A stretch of DNA of 64,000 nt, taken from assembly GCA_000824805.1 (NCBI GenBank), contig CCNA01000005.1, positions 1-64,000 on the forward strand. Reading direction: 5' to 3'. Below the pieces are notes generated by a model. The model did no database searches. It was not told the origin of the DNA and worked only from the letters and a program-made list of their open reading frames with translations. Origin of the DNA: Mesorhizobium sp. SOD10 (lineage in GTDB: Bacteria > Pseudomonadota > Alphaproteobacteria > Rhizobiales > Rhizobiaceae). The first letter of the stretch is position 1; every line of letters starts with the position of its first letter. The position numbers were made by a program, and so were the translations under genes. This document shows positions 1-8,292 of the stretch, piece after piece.

Positions 1-58
1 CACACAGGATTCTAGGGTCTGCGTGCGTCGCTTCGCTCCTTGCTTCGCCCTGGAATGA
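1..58. repeat. Fragment of a dispersed intergenic palindromic repeat
   Basis: The segment between the window edge and phhB resembles, in reverse complement, the stretch near 40,190-40,245: both carry the string GGCGAAGCAAGGAGCG followed by an ACGCA-rich tract. This marks it as one arm of a repeat family shared by the two loci. The left end is cut off by the window edge. No coding capacity is supported. Confidence 0.5.
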
Positions 59-97
59 CGAACTCGGACGACCGCCCCCACAACGACGTGGCTTGTG

Positions 98-391
98 TTA
101 CCCGAAATACCGGTTCATCCGCTTGGCCAGCTCGATGTCCAGCGCCGTCACGCCGCCGGCGTCATGGGTGTTCAGCGTCACGTCGACGGTCTTGTAGACA
201 TTCGACCAATCAGGGTGGTGGTCCATCTTCTCGGCGGCCAGCGCCACGCGGGTCATGAAGGCGAAGGCCTCGGAGAAGTTCTTGAAGACGAAGCTGCGCT
301 TGATCGAGGCGCCGTCGGCGGCGAGCGACCAGCCTTCGAGTTCGGCGAGCGCCGCCGTGATCGCTTCCTTGCTGAGTTTTTCTCTGGTCAT
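98..391 (-). CDS. phhB: 4a-hydroxytetrahydrobiopterin (pterin-4-alpha-carbinolamine) dehydratase
   Basis: A 97-residue protein with the compact PCD/DCoH fold sequence. The hallmark histidine stretch [19 protein letters not shown] leads into a C-terminal [19 protein letters not shown] segment, as is typical of the family. PCD enzymes dehydrate 4a-hydroxytetrahydropterin to regenerate the pterin cofactor of aromatic amino acid hydroxylases, in the cytoplasm. I chose the ATG at 391 (MTREKL) over an upstream in-frame ATG because homologues begin near this point and the extra 20 residues look non-coding. It is divergent from the phosphatase gene starting at 442. No phenylalanine hydroxylase gene is visible nearby, so the partner enzyme is unknown here. 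Confidence 0.9.
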   Translation of the reverse strand: MTREKLSKEAITAALAELEGWSLAADGASIKRSFVFKNFSEAFAFMTRVALAAEKMDHHPDWSNVYKTVDVTLNTHDAGGVTALDIELAKRMNRYFG

Positions 392-441
392 GTCGGGCTC
401 CCGTGCTATTCGAAGATTGAACCAACCATAGCGCCGGATCG

Positions 442-951
442 ATGAGCGCAAAGCCCATAAAATCTATTCTGTTCGTCTGCCTCGGCAACATCTGTCGCTC
501 GCCGCTGGCCGAGGGCGTGTTTCGCGCGGTGCTCGCCGGGCACGGCAAAGACCTTGTGATCGATTCAGCCGGGACCGGGGGCTGGCATGCTGGCCAAGAG
601 CCGGACCGGCGCTCGATCGCGGTGGCGGCAAAGCACGGTGTCGACATTTCAGGACAGAGGGCGCGCAAGGTGCTGCCGGAGGATTTTTCGCGCTTCGACC
701 TGATCCTCGGCATGGACCGGGCGAATGTGCGCGACCTCAAGGCGTTGGCGCCGCCTGCCATGCACGACCGGATCCATCTCTATCTGGATTTCGCGAGGGG
801 GAAGGCCGTGGACGTGCCGGACCCCTATTATGACAGCGCCGAGGCCTTCGCCTCGGTCTACCGCATGATCCGCGAGGCGTCGGAAGCGCTGGCGAAGCGG
901 CTCGAGGACAGCGTTTCGCCGACCAGCGGCCAGGCCTCCTCGACGATGTAG
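442..951 (+). CDS. Low-molecular-weight protein-tyrosine phosphatase family protein
   Basis: A 169-residue protein that starts with the LMW-PTP P-loop CLGNICRS; the CX5R motif uses Cys13 as nucleophile and Arg19. The general-acid loop VPDPYY lies near residue 125. These cytoplasmic enzymes dephosphorylate phosphotyrosine, and family relatives also include Wzb-type phosphatases tied to exopolysaccharide kinases and arsenate reductases; nothing nearby indicates either role. Its 3' end overlaps the convergent RNA ligase gene by 94 bases, so the last 30 codons are antisense to that gene. Product family is certain; substrate is not. Confidence 0.9.
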   Translation: MSAKPIKSILFVCLGNICRSPLAEGVFRAVLAGHGKDLVIDSAGTGGWHAGQEPDRRSIAVAAKHGVDISGQRARKVLPEDFSRFDLILGMDRANVRDLKALAPPAMHDRIHLYLDFARGKAVDVPDPYYDSAEAFASVYRMIREASEALAKRLEDSVSPTSGQASSTM

Positions 952-1451
952 GGGCCGCCGCCGACCGAATCGCGCGACGACATCAGGACGAAGCGGCCGA
1001 CGCGGAAGGGGAGCGCGGCGAAATTGCCGCGCGCCGAAAGATATTGCGCGACATCGAGCGGGCTCGCATTGCGCAGGCGCGCCAGCGTCACATGCGGCGA
1101 GAACTTGCGCGGATCGGCCGGCAGGCCGAGCCGCTGGCAGATGCGGTCGATCTCGCCCTGCAGCGCCGTCAGGTCCGGCGAGGCGGATACGCCGGCCCAC
1201 ACCGCATGCGGCTTCTTGCCGCCGAAGGCGCCGACGCCGGAGAGCGTCATCTGGAACGAAGGGCGGTTAACTCTGTCGAGGGCATTGGCGATCTCGTCGG
1301 CGATATGGCCCTCGACATCGCCGATGAAGCGCAGCGTCAGATGGTAGTTTTCGACATCGATCCAGCGCGCTCCGGGCAGCCCGCCCCGGAGCAAGGACAA
1401 GGAGAGAGCGGCGTCACGCGGAATTTCGAGGGCGGTGAAAAGACGTGGCAT
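858..1451 (-). CDS. thpR: RNA 2',3'-cyclic phosphodiesterase (2'-5' RNA ligase family)
   Basis: A 197-residue member of the 2H phosphoesterase superfamily. The two diagnostic HxTx motifs are visible as HLTL (His37) and HVTL (His120), spaced as in LigT/ThpR. Enzymes of this family hydrolyse 2',3'-cyclic phosphates and can ligate tRNA halves with a 2'-5' bond in vitro; the biological substrate is unsettled. The start MPRLFTALEI is normal for the family. The 3' end overlaps the convergent phosphatase gene. The C-terminal tail is Ser/Ala rich and falls in the overlap, so it may be poorly conserved. Confidence 0.88.
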   Translation of the reverse strand: MPRLFTALEIPRDAALSLSLLRGGLPGARWIDVENYHLTLRFIGDVEGHIADEIANALDRVNRPSFQMTLSGVGAFGGKKPHAVWAGVSASPDLTALQGEIDRICQRLGLPADPRKFSPHVTLARLRNASPLDVAQYLSARGNFAALPFRVGRFVLMSSRDSVGGGPYIVEEAWPLVGETLSSSRFASASDASRIMR

Positions 1452-1569
1452 GTGAAGCCTCCTGTCCTCGAATCGAAACTCTCGGCCCTAGCGAATCATC
1501 GATATCAGCGCGGGGCAAGCGGTTTGTTGTCCACAGGGTTTCCCCATCGGAAAGCGTTGTGTCCCAGAC

Positions 1570-2214
1570 TCATGACGGTCCTCCATTCTCGGCGATCGCC
1601 TTTTCGACCGCGGGAAGGATGCGCTCGACCATAACATCGACCCCCTTGGAATTGGGATGCAGGCCGTCTTCCAGCTGGAGGTCGGGATGGCCGGCGACGC
1701 CGTCGAGAAAGAACGGATAAAGCGGGACGCCGTATTTTTCGGCAAGCCGCGGATAGATGGCGTCGAAGGCCTTCTGATAGTCGGCGCCGAGGTTGGGCGC
1801 GGCCCGCATGCCGGCGAGAAGCACCGGAATGTTGCGTTGCTTCAGCTTGCCGAGCATGGCGTCGAGGTTCCTCTCGGCGATCTCGGGCGAAAGGCCGCGC
1901 AGCATGTCGTTGGCGCCGAGCTCGAGGATCACCAGCCGGGTGCCGTCCGGCACCGACCAGTCGAGCCGCGCCAACCCGCCGCTCGACGTGTCGCCCGATA
2001 CGCCGGCATTGGCGACGGCGACATCGAGGCCCTTCGCCTTCAGTGCCGCCTGCAGCCTGTCGGTGAAACCCTGGCCAGGGCCAAGGCTGAAGCCCGCCAT
2101 CAGGCTGTCGCCGAAGCCGACGATGGTGAAGGTGGCGGCGCGCGCCGGCGGAATGGCGCCGCAAAGGGCGAGGAAAAGGATGAGGGCTGCGGCAAAACGG
2201 TGTTTGAATGCCAT
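1570..2214 (-). CDS. tesA: Secreted SGNH-fold arylesterase / lysophospholipase L1-like (TesA type)
   Basis: A 214-residue protein with a signal peptide ending near residue 26 (PARA) and SGNH blocks in order: GFGDSLMAGF (nucleophile Ser37), GANDML (Asn near 102) and DGLHPN (Asp183, His186). This matches the TesA / acyl-CoA thioesterase I / lysophospholipase L1 group, which acts in the periplasm on thioesters and short esters. I preferred the ATG at 2214, because an upstream ATG at 2241 would push a charged extension ahead of the signal peptide. It is divergent from the ABC exporter at 2298, the same arrangement as tesA-ybbAP in enterobacteria, which supports the assignment. Confidence 0.88.
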   Translation of the reverse strand: MAFKHRFAAALILFLALCGAIPPARAATFTIVGFGDSLMAGFSLGPGQGFTDRLQAALKAKGLDVAVANAGVSGDTSSGGLARLDWSVPDGTRLVILELGANDMLRGLSPEIAERNLDAMLGKLKQRNIPVLLAGMRAAPNLGADYQKAFDAIYPRLAEKYGVPLYPFFLDGVAGHPDLQLEDGLHPNSKGVDVMVERILPAVEKAIAENGGPS

Positions 2215-2297
2215 GCGGCGAGCCCCATATGAGCGAAACAACCCAGGAAAGGAGACTACGGGCCGTCTCCTTTTTTCACATATAGGGCACTTTCATT

Positions 2298-2993
2298 GTG
2301 ACAGAAGCCGTCATCGTGCTGAGGGACGTATCGCTGACGCTCGGCGAGGGCGCGTCCTCCGTCCATGTGCTGAAGGGTGTGAGCCTCGACGTGGCTGCCG
2401 GGCAAGCCACCGGCATCGTTGGCCCTTCGGGCTCCGGCAAATCCACCCTGCTTATGGTTCTTGCGGGCCTGGAAAGGGTGGATTCGGGCACGGTCCGGAT
2501 CGCCGGCGAGCTGATCAACGGCAAAAGCGAGGATCAGATTGCGTCGTTTCGGGGGCGAAACATCGGCATTGTATTCCAGTCCTTCCATCTCATCCCGAAC
2601 ATGACGGCGCTGGAGAATGTCGCGGTGCCGCTCGAGCTTGCCGGCCATTCCGATCCGTTCGGGGTGGCCGCGCGGGAACTCGCGGCGGTCGGCCTGAGCG
2701 ACCGCGTGACGCATTATCCGGGCGAGCTTTCCGGCGGCGAGCAGCAGCGCGTGGCGATCGCGCGGGCGCTGGCGCCGTCGCCGCGCATCCTCATTGCCGA
2801 CGAGCCGACCGGCAATCTCGACCAGGCGACGGGAAAGCAGATCGCCGACCTTCTCTTCGCCAAGGCGGCGGAACGCGACATGACGCTGGTGCTGGTCACG
2901 CATGATCCGGTGCTCGCCGGGCGTTGCGCGCGCCAGGTCTCGATGCGCTCGGGGCGGATCGAGGATGCGCCTTTGCTCAAAGTGACGGCATAG
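2298..2993 (+). CDS. ybbA: ABC transporter ATP-binding protein, YbbA/LolD-type
   Basis: A 231-residue nucleotide-binding domain: Walker A GPSGSGKST (residues 42-50), Q-loop in NIGIVFQSFHL, signature LSGGEQQR, and Walker B ILIADEP followed by TGNLD, all typical of the MacB/LolD/YbbA class that drives non-canonical exporters. The start is GTG at 2298. It is followed four bases later by the FtsX/YbbP-like permease and is divergent from the tesA-like gene. YbbA-YbbP is thought to act as an inner-membrane machine for lipid or lipoprotein-like substrates, but its cargo is not established. Confidence 0.9.
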   Translation: MTEAVIVLRDVSLTLGEGASSVHVLKGVSLDVAAGQATGIVGPSGSGKSTLLMVLAGLERVDSGTVRIAGELINGKSEDQIASFRGRNIGIVFQSFHLIPNMTALENVAVPLELAGHSDPFGVAARELAAVGLSDRVTHYPGELSGGEQQRVAIARALAPSPRILIADEPTGNLDQATGKQIADLLFAKAAERDMTLVLVTHDPVLAGRCARQVSMRSGRIEDAPLLKVTA

Positions 2994-2997
2994 TCGC

Positions 2998-5676
2998 ATG
3001 GCTGGCTCCCCCTCATCCGGCCCTTCGGGCCACCTTCTCCCCGAGGGGAGAAGAGATCGCCGGGGCCGGCGCCAACCTCTTCTCCCCGCCGGGGAGAAGG
3101 TGGCCGCGAAGCGGCCGGATGAGGGGGTCGCTTGGCTTCGAACTCTGAAGCTCGCCATCCGCTTCTCGCTGCGCGAGATGCGCGGCGGCCTGTCCGGCTT
3201 CATGATCTTTCTTGCCTGCATCGCGCTGGGCGTGGCGGCGATCGGCGGCGTCAATTCGGTGGCGCAGGCGATCTCGGCCGGCGTCGCCAATCAGGGCCAG
3301 ACGCTGCTTGGCGGCGATTTGCGCTTCCAGATCAACCAACGCAGTGCTTCCGGCGCCGAGCTCGGCTTTATCCGCAGCCTCGGCGCGGTTTCGCAGACTT
3401 CCGGCATGCGCTCGATGGCGCGGCTGGAGGACGGTTCAGACCAGGCGCTGGTCGAGGCGAAGGCCGTCGACGACGCCTATCCGCTCTACGGCGCGCTGGA
3501 GACCGATCCGGTGCTGCCGAAGGACCAATTGTTCGGCGAAAGGTCCGGCGTGTTCGGCGCCGCCGCGCCCGACCTGTTGTTCGACCGGCTCAATCTTCAC
3601 ATCGGCGACAGGCTGAAGCTCGGCAGCGCCGTTTTCGCGCTGCGCGCCAAGCTGGTCAGCGAGCCGGACGCGGTGTCGGACGGCTTCGGCTTCGCACCGC
3701 GGCTGATGATTTCGCGCGAGGGCCTTGCCGCATCCGGCCTGGTGCAGCCGGGCAGCCTGGTCGAGAACGCCTATAAGGTGAAGCTGCCGGACGGCACGTC
3801 GGAGGCGCGGATCAAGGACATCCAGGCCCAGGCCGCGAAAGATTTCCCGCAGGCCGGCTGGTCGATCCGCACGCGCAGCAACGCCGCCCCCGCGCTCTCC
3901 GCCAATATCGAGCGCTTCTCGCAGTTCCTCACCCTGGTCGGGCTGACGGCGCTGGTGGTCGGCGGCGTCGGCGTGGCGAACGCCGTGCGCGCCTATCTCG
4001 ACGGCAAGCGCGGCGTCATCGCCACCTTCAAGAGCCTGGGCGCCTCGGGCGGCTTCGTCTTCACCGTCTATCTCGTGCAGATCCTGTTGATTGCCGGCCT
4101 CGGCATCGTGCTCGGGCTCATCCTGGGCGCCGCGATGCCCTTCGCGGCGAGCGCGCTTTTGCAATCGGTCATCCCGGTGCCGGCGCAAGGCGGCTTTTAT
4201 CCTGGCGCGCTCGCCATGGCGGCGCTCTTCGGCCTGCTGGTGACGCTGGCCTTCGCGCTCTTGCCGCTCGGCCGCGCCCGCGACGTGCCGGCGACCGCGC
4301 TGTTCCGCGAAATGGGTTTCGAAAGCCGCGGCCTGCCGCGTCTGCCCTATACGGGTGCCGCGCTGGCGATCGTCGTCGCGCTGGCGGCGCTGGCGATCCT
4401 TTCGGCCAATGACTACCGCATCGCCTCGATCTTCGTCGGCGCCACGGTCTTTGCCTTCCTGGTGCTGCGGCTGGTCGCGGTGCTGGTGCAATGGGTGGCG
4501 AAAAAGAGCCCGCGCGTGCGCTCCGTTTCGCTACGGCTGGCGCTGGGCAACATCCATCGTCCGGGTGCGCTGACGCCCTCGGTGGTGCTGTCGCTCGGCC
4601 TCGGGCTGACGCTTCTGGTGACGCTGGCCCTGATCGACGGCAATCTCAGGCGACAGATCTCCGGCAGCCTGCCGGAGCGGGCGCCGAACTTCTTCTTCGT
4701 CGACATCCAGAGCAGCGATGTCGATGCCTTCGCCAGCCTTGTCGGCAAGGAGTCGCCGCGGGGAACGCTGGTCAAGGTGCCGATGCTGCGCGGCCGCATC
4801 ATGGCGCTCAACGGCGTCGACGTCGACAAGGTGAAGACCCCGGCCGACGGCGCCTGGGTGCTGCGCGGCGACCGCGGCCTGACCTATGACGCCAAGCAGC
4901 CGGAGAACGCGACGCTGACCGAAGGCGCGTGGTGGCCGCAGGACTATTCCGGCGAGCCGCTGGTGTCGTTCTCGGCCGAAGAGGGCAAGGCGATTGGGCT
5001 GAAGCTCGGCGACACCGTGACCGTCAACGTGCTCGGCCGCAACGTCACGGCGAAGATCGCCAATTTTCGCCAGGTTGAGTGGGAGACGATGGGCATCAAC
5101 TTCGTCATGGTGTTCTCGCCCAACACCTTCGCCGGGGCGCCGCATGGCTGGCTGGCGACGCTGACCGACAAGAGCGCTACCACGGCCGACGACGCAAGGC
5201 TGCTCAATGCCGTCACCCGCGCCTTTCCGGCGGTGACGACGGTGCGCGTCAAGGACGCGCTCGACGTCGTCAACCGGCTGGTGACGCAACTGGGCACCGC
5301 GATCCGCGCCGCCGCCGGTGTGGCGCTGATCGCCTCGGTGCTGGTGCTCTCGGGCGCTTTGGCCGCCGGCAACCGGGCGCGCATTCACGACGCGGTGGTG
5401 CTGAAGACGCTCGGCGCGACGCGCAAGACGCTGATTGCCGCCTTCTCGCTGGAATATGTGCTGATCGGCCTTGCGACCGCGCTGTTCGCGCTTGCGGCCG
5501 GCGGCATCGCCGCCTGGTTCGTGGTCGCGCATATCATGACGCTGCCGTCGCATTTCATGCCGGAAGTGGCGGTGGCGACGATCCTGGTCTCGCTGACGGT
5601 CACCGTCGGCATCGGCCTTGCCGGCACCTGGCGTGTGCTCGGCCACAAGGCGGCGCCGGTGCTGCGGAACCTCTGA
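2998..5676 (+). CDS. ybbP: ABC transporter permease, YbbP/FtsX family, with N-terminal repeat-derived extension
   Basis: A large permease of up to 892 residues. After the N-terminus come LKLAIRFSLREMRGG (cytoplasmic entry typical of YbbP), TM1, a large periplasmic domain, three TM helices near residues 300-430, a central hydrophobic hairpin, a second periplasmic domain and three final TM helices: two FtsX-like halves in tandem, as in YbbP. Residues 4-43 are encoded by a palindromic repeat (3007-3128) read through in frame, giving a Gly/Arg/Pro-rich segment unlike any permease N-terminus. The ATG at 2998 is four bases after ybbA; an in-frame GTG at 3100 inside the repeat is an alternative start. 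It forms an operon with ybbA. Confidence 0.88.
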   Translation: MAGSPSSGPSGHLLPEGRRDRRGRRQPLLPAGEKVAAKRPDEGVAWLRTLKLAIRFSLREMRGGLSGFMIFLACIALGVAAIGGVNSVAQAISAGVANQGQTLLGGDLRFQINQRSASGAELGFIRSLGAVSQTSGMRSMARLEDGSDQALVEAKAVDDAYPLYGALETDPVLPKDQLFGERSGVFGAAAPDLLFDRLNLHIGDRLKLGSAVFALRAKLVSEPDAVSDGFGFAPRLMISREGLAASGLVQPGSLVENAYKVKLPDGTSEARIKDIQAQAAKDFPQAGWSIRTRSNAAPALSANIERFSQFLTLVGLTALVVGGVGVANAVRAYLDGKRGVIATFKSLGASGGFVFTVYLVQILLIAGLGIVLGLILGAAMPFAASALLQSVIPVPAQGGFYPGALAMAALFGLLVTLAFALLPLGRARDVPATALFREMGFESRGLPRLPYTGAALAIVVALAALAILSANDYRIASIFVGATVFAFLVLRLVAVLVQWVAKKSPRVRSVSLRLALGNIHRPGALTPSVVLSLGLGLTLLVTLALIDGNLRRQISGSLPERAPNFFFVDIQSSDVDAFASLVGKESPRGTLVKVPMLRGRIMALNGVDVDKVKTPADGAWVLRGDRGLTYDAKQPENATLTEGAWWPQDYSGEPLVSFSAEEGKAIGLKLGDTVTVNVLGRNVTAKIANFRQVEWETMGINFVMVFSPNTFAGAPHGWLATLTDKSATTADDARLLNAVTRAFPAVTTVRVKDALDVVNRLVTQLGTAIRAAAGVALIASVLVLSGALAAGNRARIHDAVVLKTLGATRKTLIAAFSLEYVLIGLATALFALAAGGIAAWFVVAHIMTLPSHFMPEVAVATILVSLTVTVGIGLAGTWRVLGHKAAPVLRNL
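3007..3128. repeat. Palindromic repeat element inserted in frame at the permease N-terminus
   Basis: The element has two arms related as inverted repeats: CCCCCTCATCCGGCC at the left and GGCCGGATGAGGGGG at the right. Each arm also carries an inner hairpin (TTCTCCCC/GGGGAGAA, and GGCC-GCGAA-type small hairpins). It starts nine bases inside the permease gene and stays open in the permease frame. The right half resembles the element near 50,158-50,243. It is most simply a mobile palindromic element of the type common between rhizobial genes, here captured by a coding sequence. Confidence 0.8.
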
Positions 5677-5915
5677 TGCGCAGCTCCTGACTGGGGCCTC
5701 CGGCGGCCTTTCCGGTTAAATCTTCGTAAGAATGGCGGCTGGAAGGCCTGAAAACCGGGCTTTTGCCTTCTCACAAAGCGTTACCGCTCGTTACCGTCTT
5801 GTTCTTGACGTCGAGAACGCTCATATTTTGCGCAGGCATGCTGGAGCTCCGCCAGCGGCGCCTGGTCCCAGAAAGACCTGTCACCGGACGGGGCAGAAGC
5901 AACAGAGGATTTCCA

Positions 5916-6656
5916 ATGGCTGATCCCATTCGCAACTACCAGACGGGCGCCGTCCCCGGCGCACGCGTCGATATCGATCAGGGCCTGCGCGCCTATATGA
6001 TCAAAGTCTATAACCTCATGGGGCTTGGCCTGCTCATTACCGGCCTAGCCGCCTGGGGCGCCTTCCACCTCGCCGTCACGGGCGACGGCCAGCTGACTGC
6101 CTTCGGCCAGCTCATCTATGCAAGCGCGTTCCGCTGGGTCGTCATCCTGGCTCCGCTTGCGGCCGTGATGTTCCTGTCCTTTAGGATCCAGTCGATGAGC
6201 GTGGCGGCGGCGCAAACCACGTTCTGGGTCTATGCGGGCCTTGTCGGCCTGTCGCTGTCGACGATCTTCCTCGTCTACACCGGCACCAGCATCACCCAGA
6301 CCTTCTTCGCCACGGCCGCGGCCTTTGGCGGTCTGTCGCTCTACGGCTACACGACCAGGCGCGACCTGTCGGCGTTCGGCTCGTTCCTGGTCATGGGCGT
6401 GATCGGCCTGCTGATCGCGATGCTGATCAACATCTTCCTGCAGTCGTCGGCGCTCGCCTTCGCCATCTCGGCGATCGGCGTGCTGGTCTTCGCGGGCCTC
6501 ACCGCCTACGACACGCAGCGGATCAAGGAGATGTATTTCGAGGGCGACGTCGCCGATGTTGCCGGCCGCAAGGCGATCATGGGCGCGCTGCAGCTCTATC
6601 TCGACTTCATCAACCTGTTCATGTTCCTGCTGCAGTTCATGGGCGACCGCCGCTAA
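5916..6656 (+). CDS. Bax inhibitor-1/YccA family membrane protein
   Basis: A 246-residue integral membrane protein with about seven hydrophobic helices, a hydrophilic N-terminus (MADPIRNYQTGAVPGARVD) and the UPF0005 ending AYDTQRIKEMY and LYLDFINLFMFLLQF. The family (BI-1/TMBIM, YccA/YbhL) includes proton-sensitive calcium leak channels and, in E. coli, a protein that modulates FtsH; the role in rhizobia is not defined. I chose the ATG at 5916, which is preceded by an AGAGGA ribosome site; a longer upstream frame lacks the conserved start. It is followed by an intrinsic terminator at 6695, so it is likely monocistronic. Confidence 0.9.
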   Translation: MADPIRNYQTGAVPGARVDIDQGLRAYMIKVYNLMGLGLLITGLAAWGAFHLAVTGDGQLTAFGQLIYASAFRWVVILAPLAAVMFLSFRIQSMSVAAAQTTFWVYAGLVGLSLSTIFLVYTGTSITQTFFATAAAFGGLSLYGYTTRRDLSAFGSFLVMGVIGLLIAMLINIFLQSSALAFAISAIGVLVFAGLTAYDTQRIKEMYFEGDVADVAGRKAIMGALQLYLDFINLFMFLLQFMGDRR

Positions 6657-6694
6657 AGGCGTTGCCCGGTCCCGCTGGACCATAGAGTTGCGAA

Positions 6695-6722
6695 GGGCGG
6701 CCCAACGGCCGCCCTTTTCTTT
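6695..6722 (+). terminator. Intrinsic terminator after the Bax-inhibitor-1 gene
   Basis: A perfect 8-base stem GGGCGGCC / GGCCGCCC with a four-base CAAC loop is followed by TTTTCTTTT. It lies 39 bases past the stop codon at 6656 and ahead of the acetyltransferase start. Confidence 0.85.
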
Positions 6723-6771
6723 TGTGCATCGCTCTGCTGTTATCGAGGCAGGAAAGTGAATTGCATAAATT

Positions 6772-7353
6772 ATGAGCACTATTGCGATCAGACCCGCCAC
6801 CGCGACCGACCTCGACCGGATCACGGAAATCTATGCTGATGCGGTCACGCACGGCACGGCGAGCTACGAACTGGAGCCGCCCAGCCGCGCGGAAATGGGC
6901 GACCGATTCGATAATCTGGAGGCGGGCGGTTTCCCCTATCTCGTGGCCGAGAAGAACGGCGTCGTGCTCGGCTATGCCTATGCCGGACCATTCCGGCCGC
7001 GGCCCGCCTACCGATTCGTCGTCGAGGATTCGGTCTATGTCGCGCCCGAGGCCAAGGGGCAGGGCGTGGGCTCGGCGCTGATGCAGGCGCTGATCGAGGC
7101 GGCGCGCGCGGCGGGCTTCCGTCAGATCATCGCGGTCATTGGCGACGGCCATGCCGACAGCGCTTCGGTGCGGCTGCATGAGAAGCTCGGCTTTCGCCAT
7201 TCCGGGCGCCTGGAGGGATCCGGCTACAAGCACGGGCGCTGGCTGGACACGGTGTTCATGCAGTTGTCGCTGAATGGTGGCGCGGCGCTGCCGCCGGATC
7301 CGGATTCGCTGCCGGAACGGAGGTTTCGGACTCAAAGGGAACTGAAGAATTGA
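6772..7353 (+). CDS. GNAT-family N-acetyltransferase, phosphinothricin/MddA type
   Basis: A 193-residue GNAT enzyme. The N-terminus IAIRPATATDLDRITEIYADAV and the middle SYELEPPSRAEM are the pattern of phosphinothricin or methionine-sulfoximine acetyltransferases. The acetyl-CoA loop appears as VAPEAKGQGVGSALM, followed by SVRLHEKLGFRHSG. It probably N-acetylates small amino-acid-like toxins using acetyl-CoA in the cytoplasm; the natural substrate is unknown. The last residues (RELKN) and the TGA stop are encoded by the first units of the inverted oligomer repeat at 7339-7439, so the native C-terminus may have been replaced. Confidence 0.85.
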   Translation: MSTIAIRPATATDLDRITEIYADAVTHGTASYELEPPSRAEMGDRFDNLEAGGFPYLVAEKNGVVLGYAYAGPFRPRPAYRFVVEDSVYVAPEAKGQGVGSALMQALIEAARAAGFRQIIAVIGDGHADSASVRLHEKLGFRHSGRLEGSGYKHGRWLDTVFMQLSLNGGAALPPDPDSLPERRFRTQRELKN

Positions 7354-7439
7354 GGAATTGAAGAACTGAAGAAAGACGACTGCCGCAGCGGCGCCAACCA
7401 CCCTTTCCTCAGTTCTTCAATTCTTCAGTTCCTCAATTC
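7339..7439. repeat. Inverted arrays of a tandem 8-base unit between converging genes
   Basis: Left arm 7339-7370 is four tandem copies of the degenerate octamer GAAYTGAR. A 37-base spacer follows, then right arm 7408-7439 with four copies of the same octamer in reverse complement. Variation is only C/T at position 4 and A/G at position 8. Both flanking genes end inside it: the + strand acetyltransferase in the left arm and the - strand DUF2794 gene in the right arm, each ending ELKN-stop. The transcript could fold into a long imperfect hairpin in either direction. Confidence 0.85.
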
Positions 7440-7836
7440 CTCTTTTTCCCTCAGGCCTCAACGAGCTCAGCTTCGCATCGAACACGCCGAGCACGCGGCC
7501 GAGTTCCTGGCCGCGCTTGAGGATGCGGCCGCCCGCGGCGATGACCGCGAAGGCGCCCTGCCGGCGCGCCAGCTTGGGGTCCTTGACGATCTGGAACAGC
7601 GGTACTTCACTGGCCCGGCGGAAGACGGAAAAGACGGCGCGATCAGTGAGATGATCGATCGCATAGTCGCGCCATTCATTGGCCGCAACCATGCGTCCGT
7701 AGAGCCTCAGGATCTGGTCGAGTTCGCGCCGGTCGAATCGCACCGGCTGATCGAGGCGGGCGTTGCGCGCCTCATGCAGCGGGATCAATATTCCGGATGC
7801 TTCCCCATCCTCCGTCCCGCTGCTGTGATCGGTCAT
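7417..7836 (-). CDS. DUF2794 domain-containing protein
   Basis: A 139-residue protein with the DUF2794 core: VRFDRRELDQILRLYGRMV, EWRDYAIDHL, AVFSVFRRASEVPLFQIVKDPKLARRQGAF, and AAGGRILKRGQEL. The family is small, largely limited to alphaproteobacteria and functionally uncharacterised; no signal peptide or membrane segment is present, so it is expected in the cytoplasm. I chose the ATG at 7836 (MTDHSSG); an in-frame ATG at 7860 is possible, and longer frames are not family-like. The C-terminal residues and stop come from the adjoining octamer repeat. It converges on the acetyltransferase gene. Confidence 0.85.
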   Translation of the reverse strand: MTDHSSGTEDGEASGILIPLHEARNARLDQPVRFDRRELDQILRLYGRMVAANEWRDYAIDHLTDRAVFSVFRRASEVPLFQIVKDPKLARRQGAFAVIAAGGRILKRGQELGRVLGVFDAKLSSLRPEGKRGIEELKN

Positions 7837-8292
7837 GCCTCGATCCTTCGATTGAATCATGCGCCGGCCAAGGTTCGCGCTTTCATGGCGGAATTGCAAG
7901 GGCGCGATGGAATTGCCGGACGCCGTCCCGACGCAAGCGGTCGCGCGGTTTCCCAAACGTCCAGTCACGTTTGCAAAACGCATGTTGGAATTGGTGATGC
8001 TCCGCCACATTCTCGCCACAAATAATCCGCGCTCATGCCCCAATGTCCGACGACTTTACCCGCGTTGCCTGAGACGGTTCGGTCCGGCACCGGCTCGTAA
8101 ACCCCAAGCCCCCCGCCCACGGGTCAGCGTCGGATCGAACCAACCTCGGTTTTTCTTTGGAAAAATCAGGTGCGACGATCCCAAAACCTAAATGACCGGC
8201 GTCAGAAGCAAGCTGACGCCGGTTTTTTCATGCCCGTCGTTCTGGCGCGCCCAATCCGTCCCGCGGACAGGCGGACGTCATTCAAAGCACGA
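7837..8292. other. Intergenic region without a protein gene; possible small RNA locus
   Basis: About 455 bases separate the DUF2794 start from the end of the next acetyltransferase. No convincing coding sequence was found on either strand. The left part should hold the promoter of the leftward DUF2794 gene. The right part ends in a strong + strand intrinsic terminator (8195-8228) that has no + strand gene upstream of it. Confidence 0.5.
8195..8228 (+). terminator. Orphan intrinsic terminator
   Basis: A 10-base stem ACCGGCGTCA / TGACGCCGGT with a nine-base loop is followed by six T residues on the + strand. The sequence on the other side is A-poor, so it would work mainly for rightward transcripts. 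No rightward gene precedes it for more than 800 bases, which points to an unannotated short transcript. Confidence 0.8.

Noticed and set aside
1505..1573. A short minus-strand frame after the esterase gene (MSLGHNAFRWGNP...)
   Set aside because: Only 22 codons, no ribosome site distinct from the esterase end and no known family; cannot be supported as a gene.
8126..8160. A T-arm-like string (GGTTCGATCC on the minus strand) as a tRNA
   Set aside because: No acceptor stem, anticodon arm or CCA context can be built around it.
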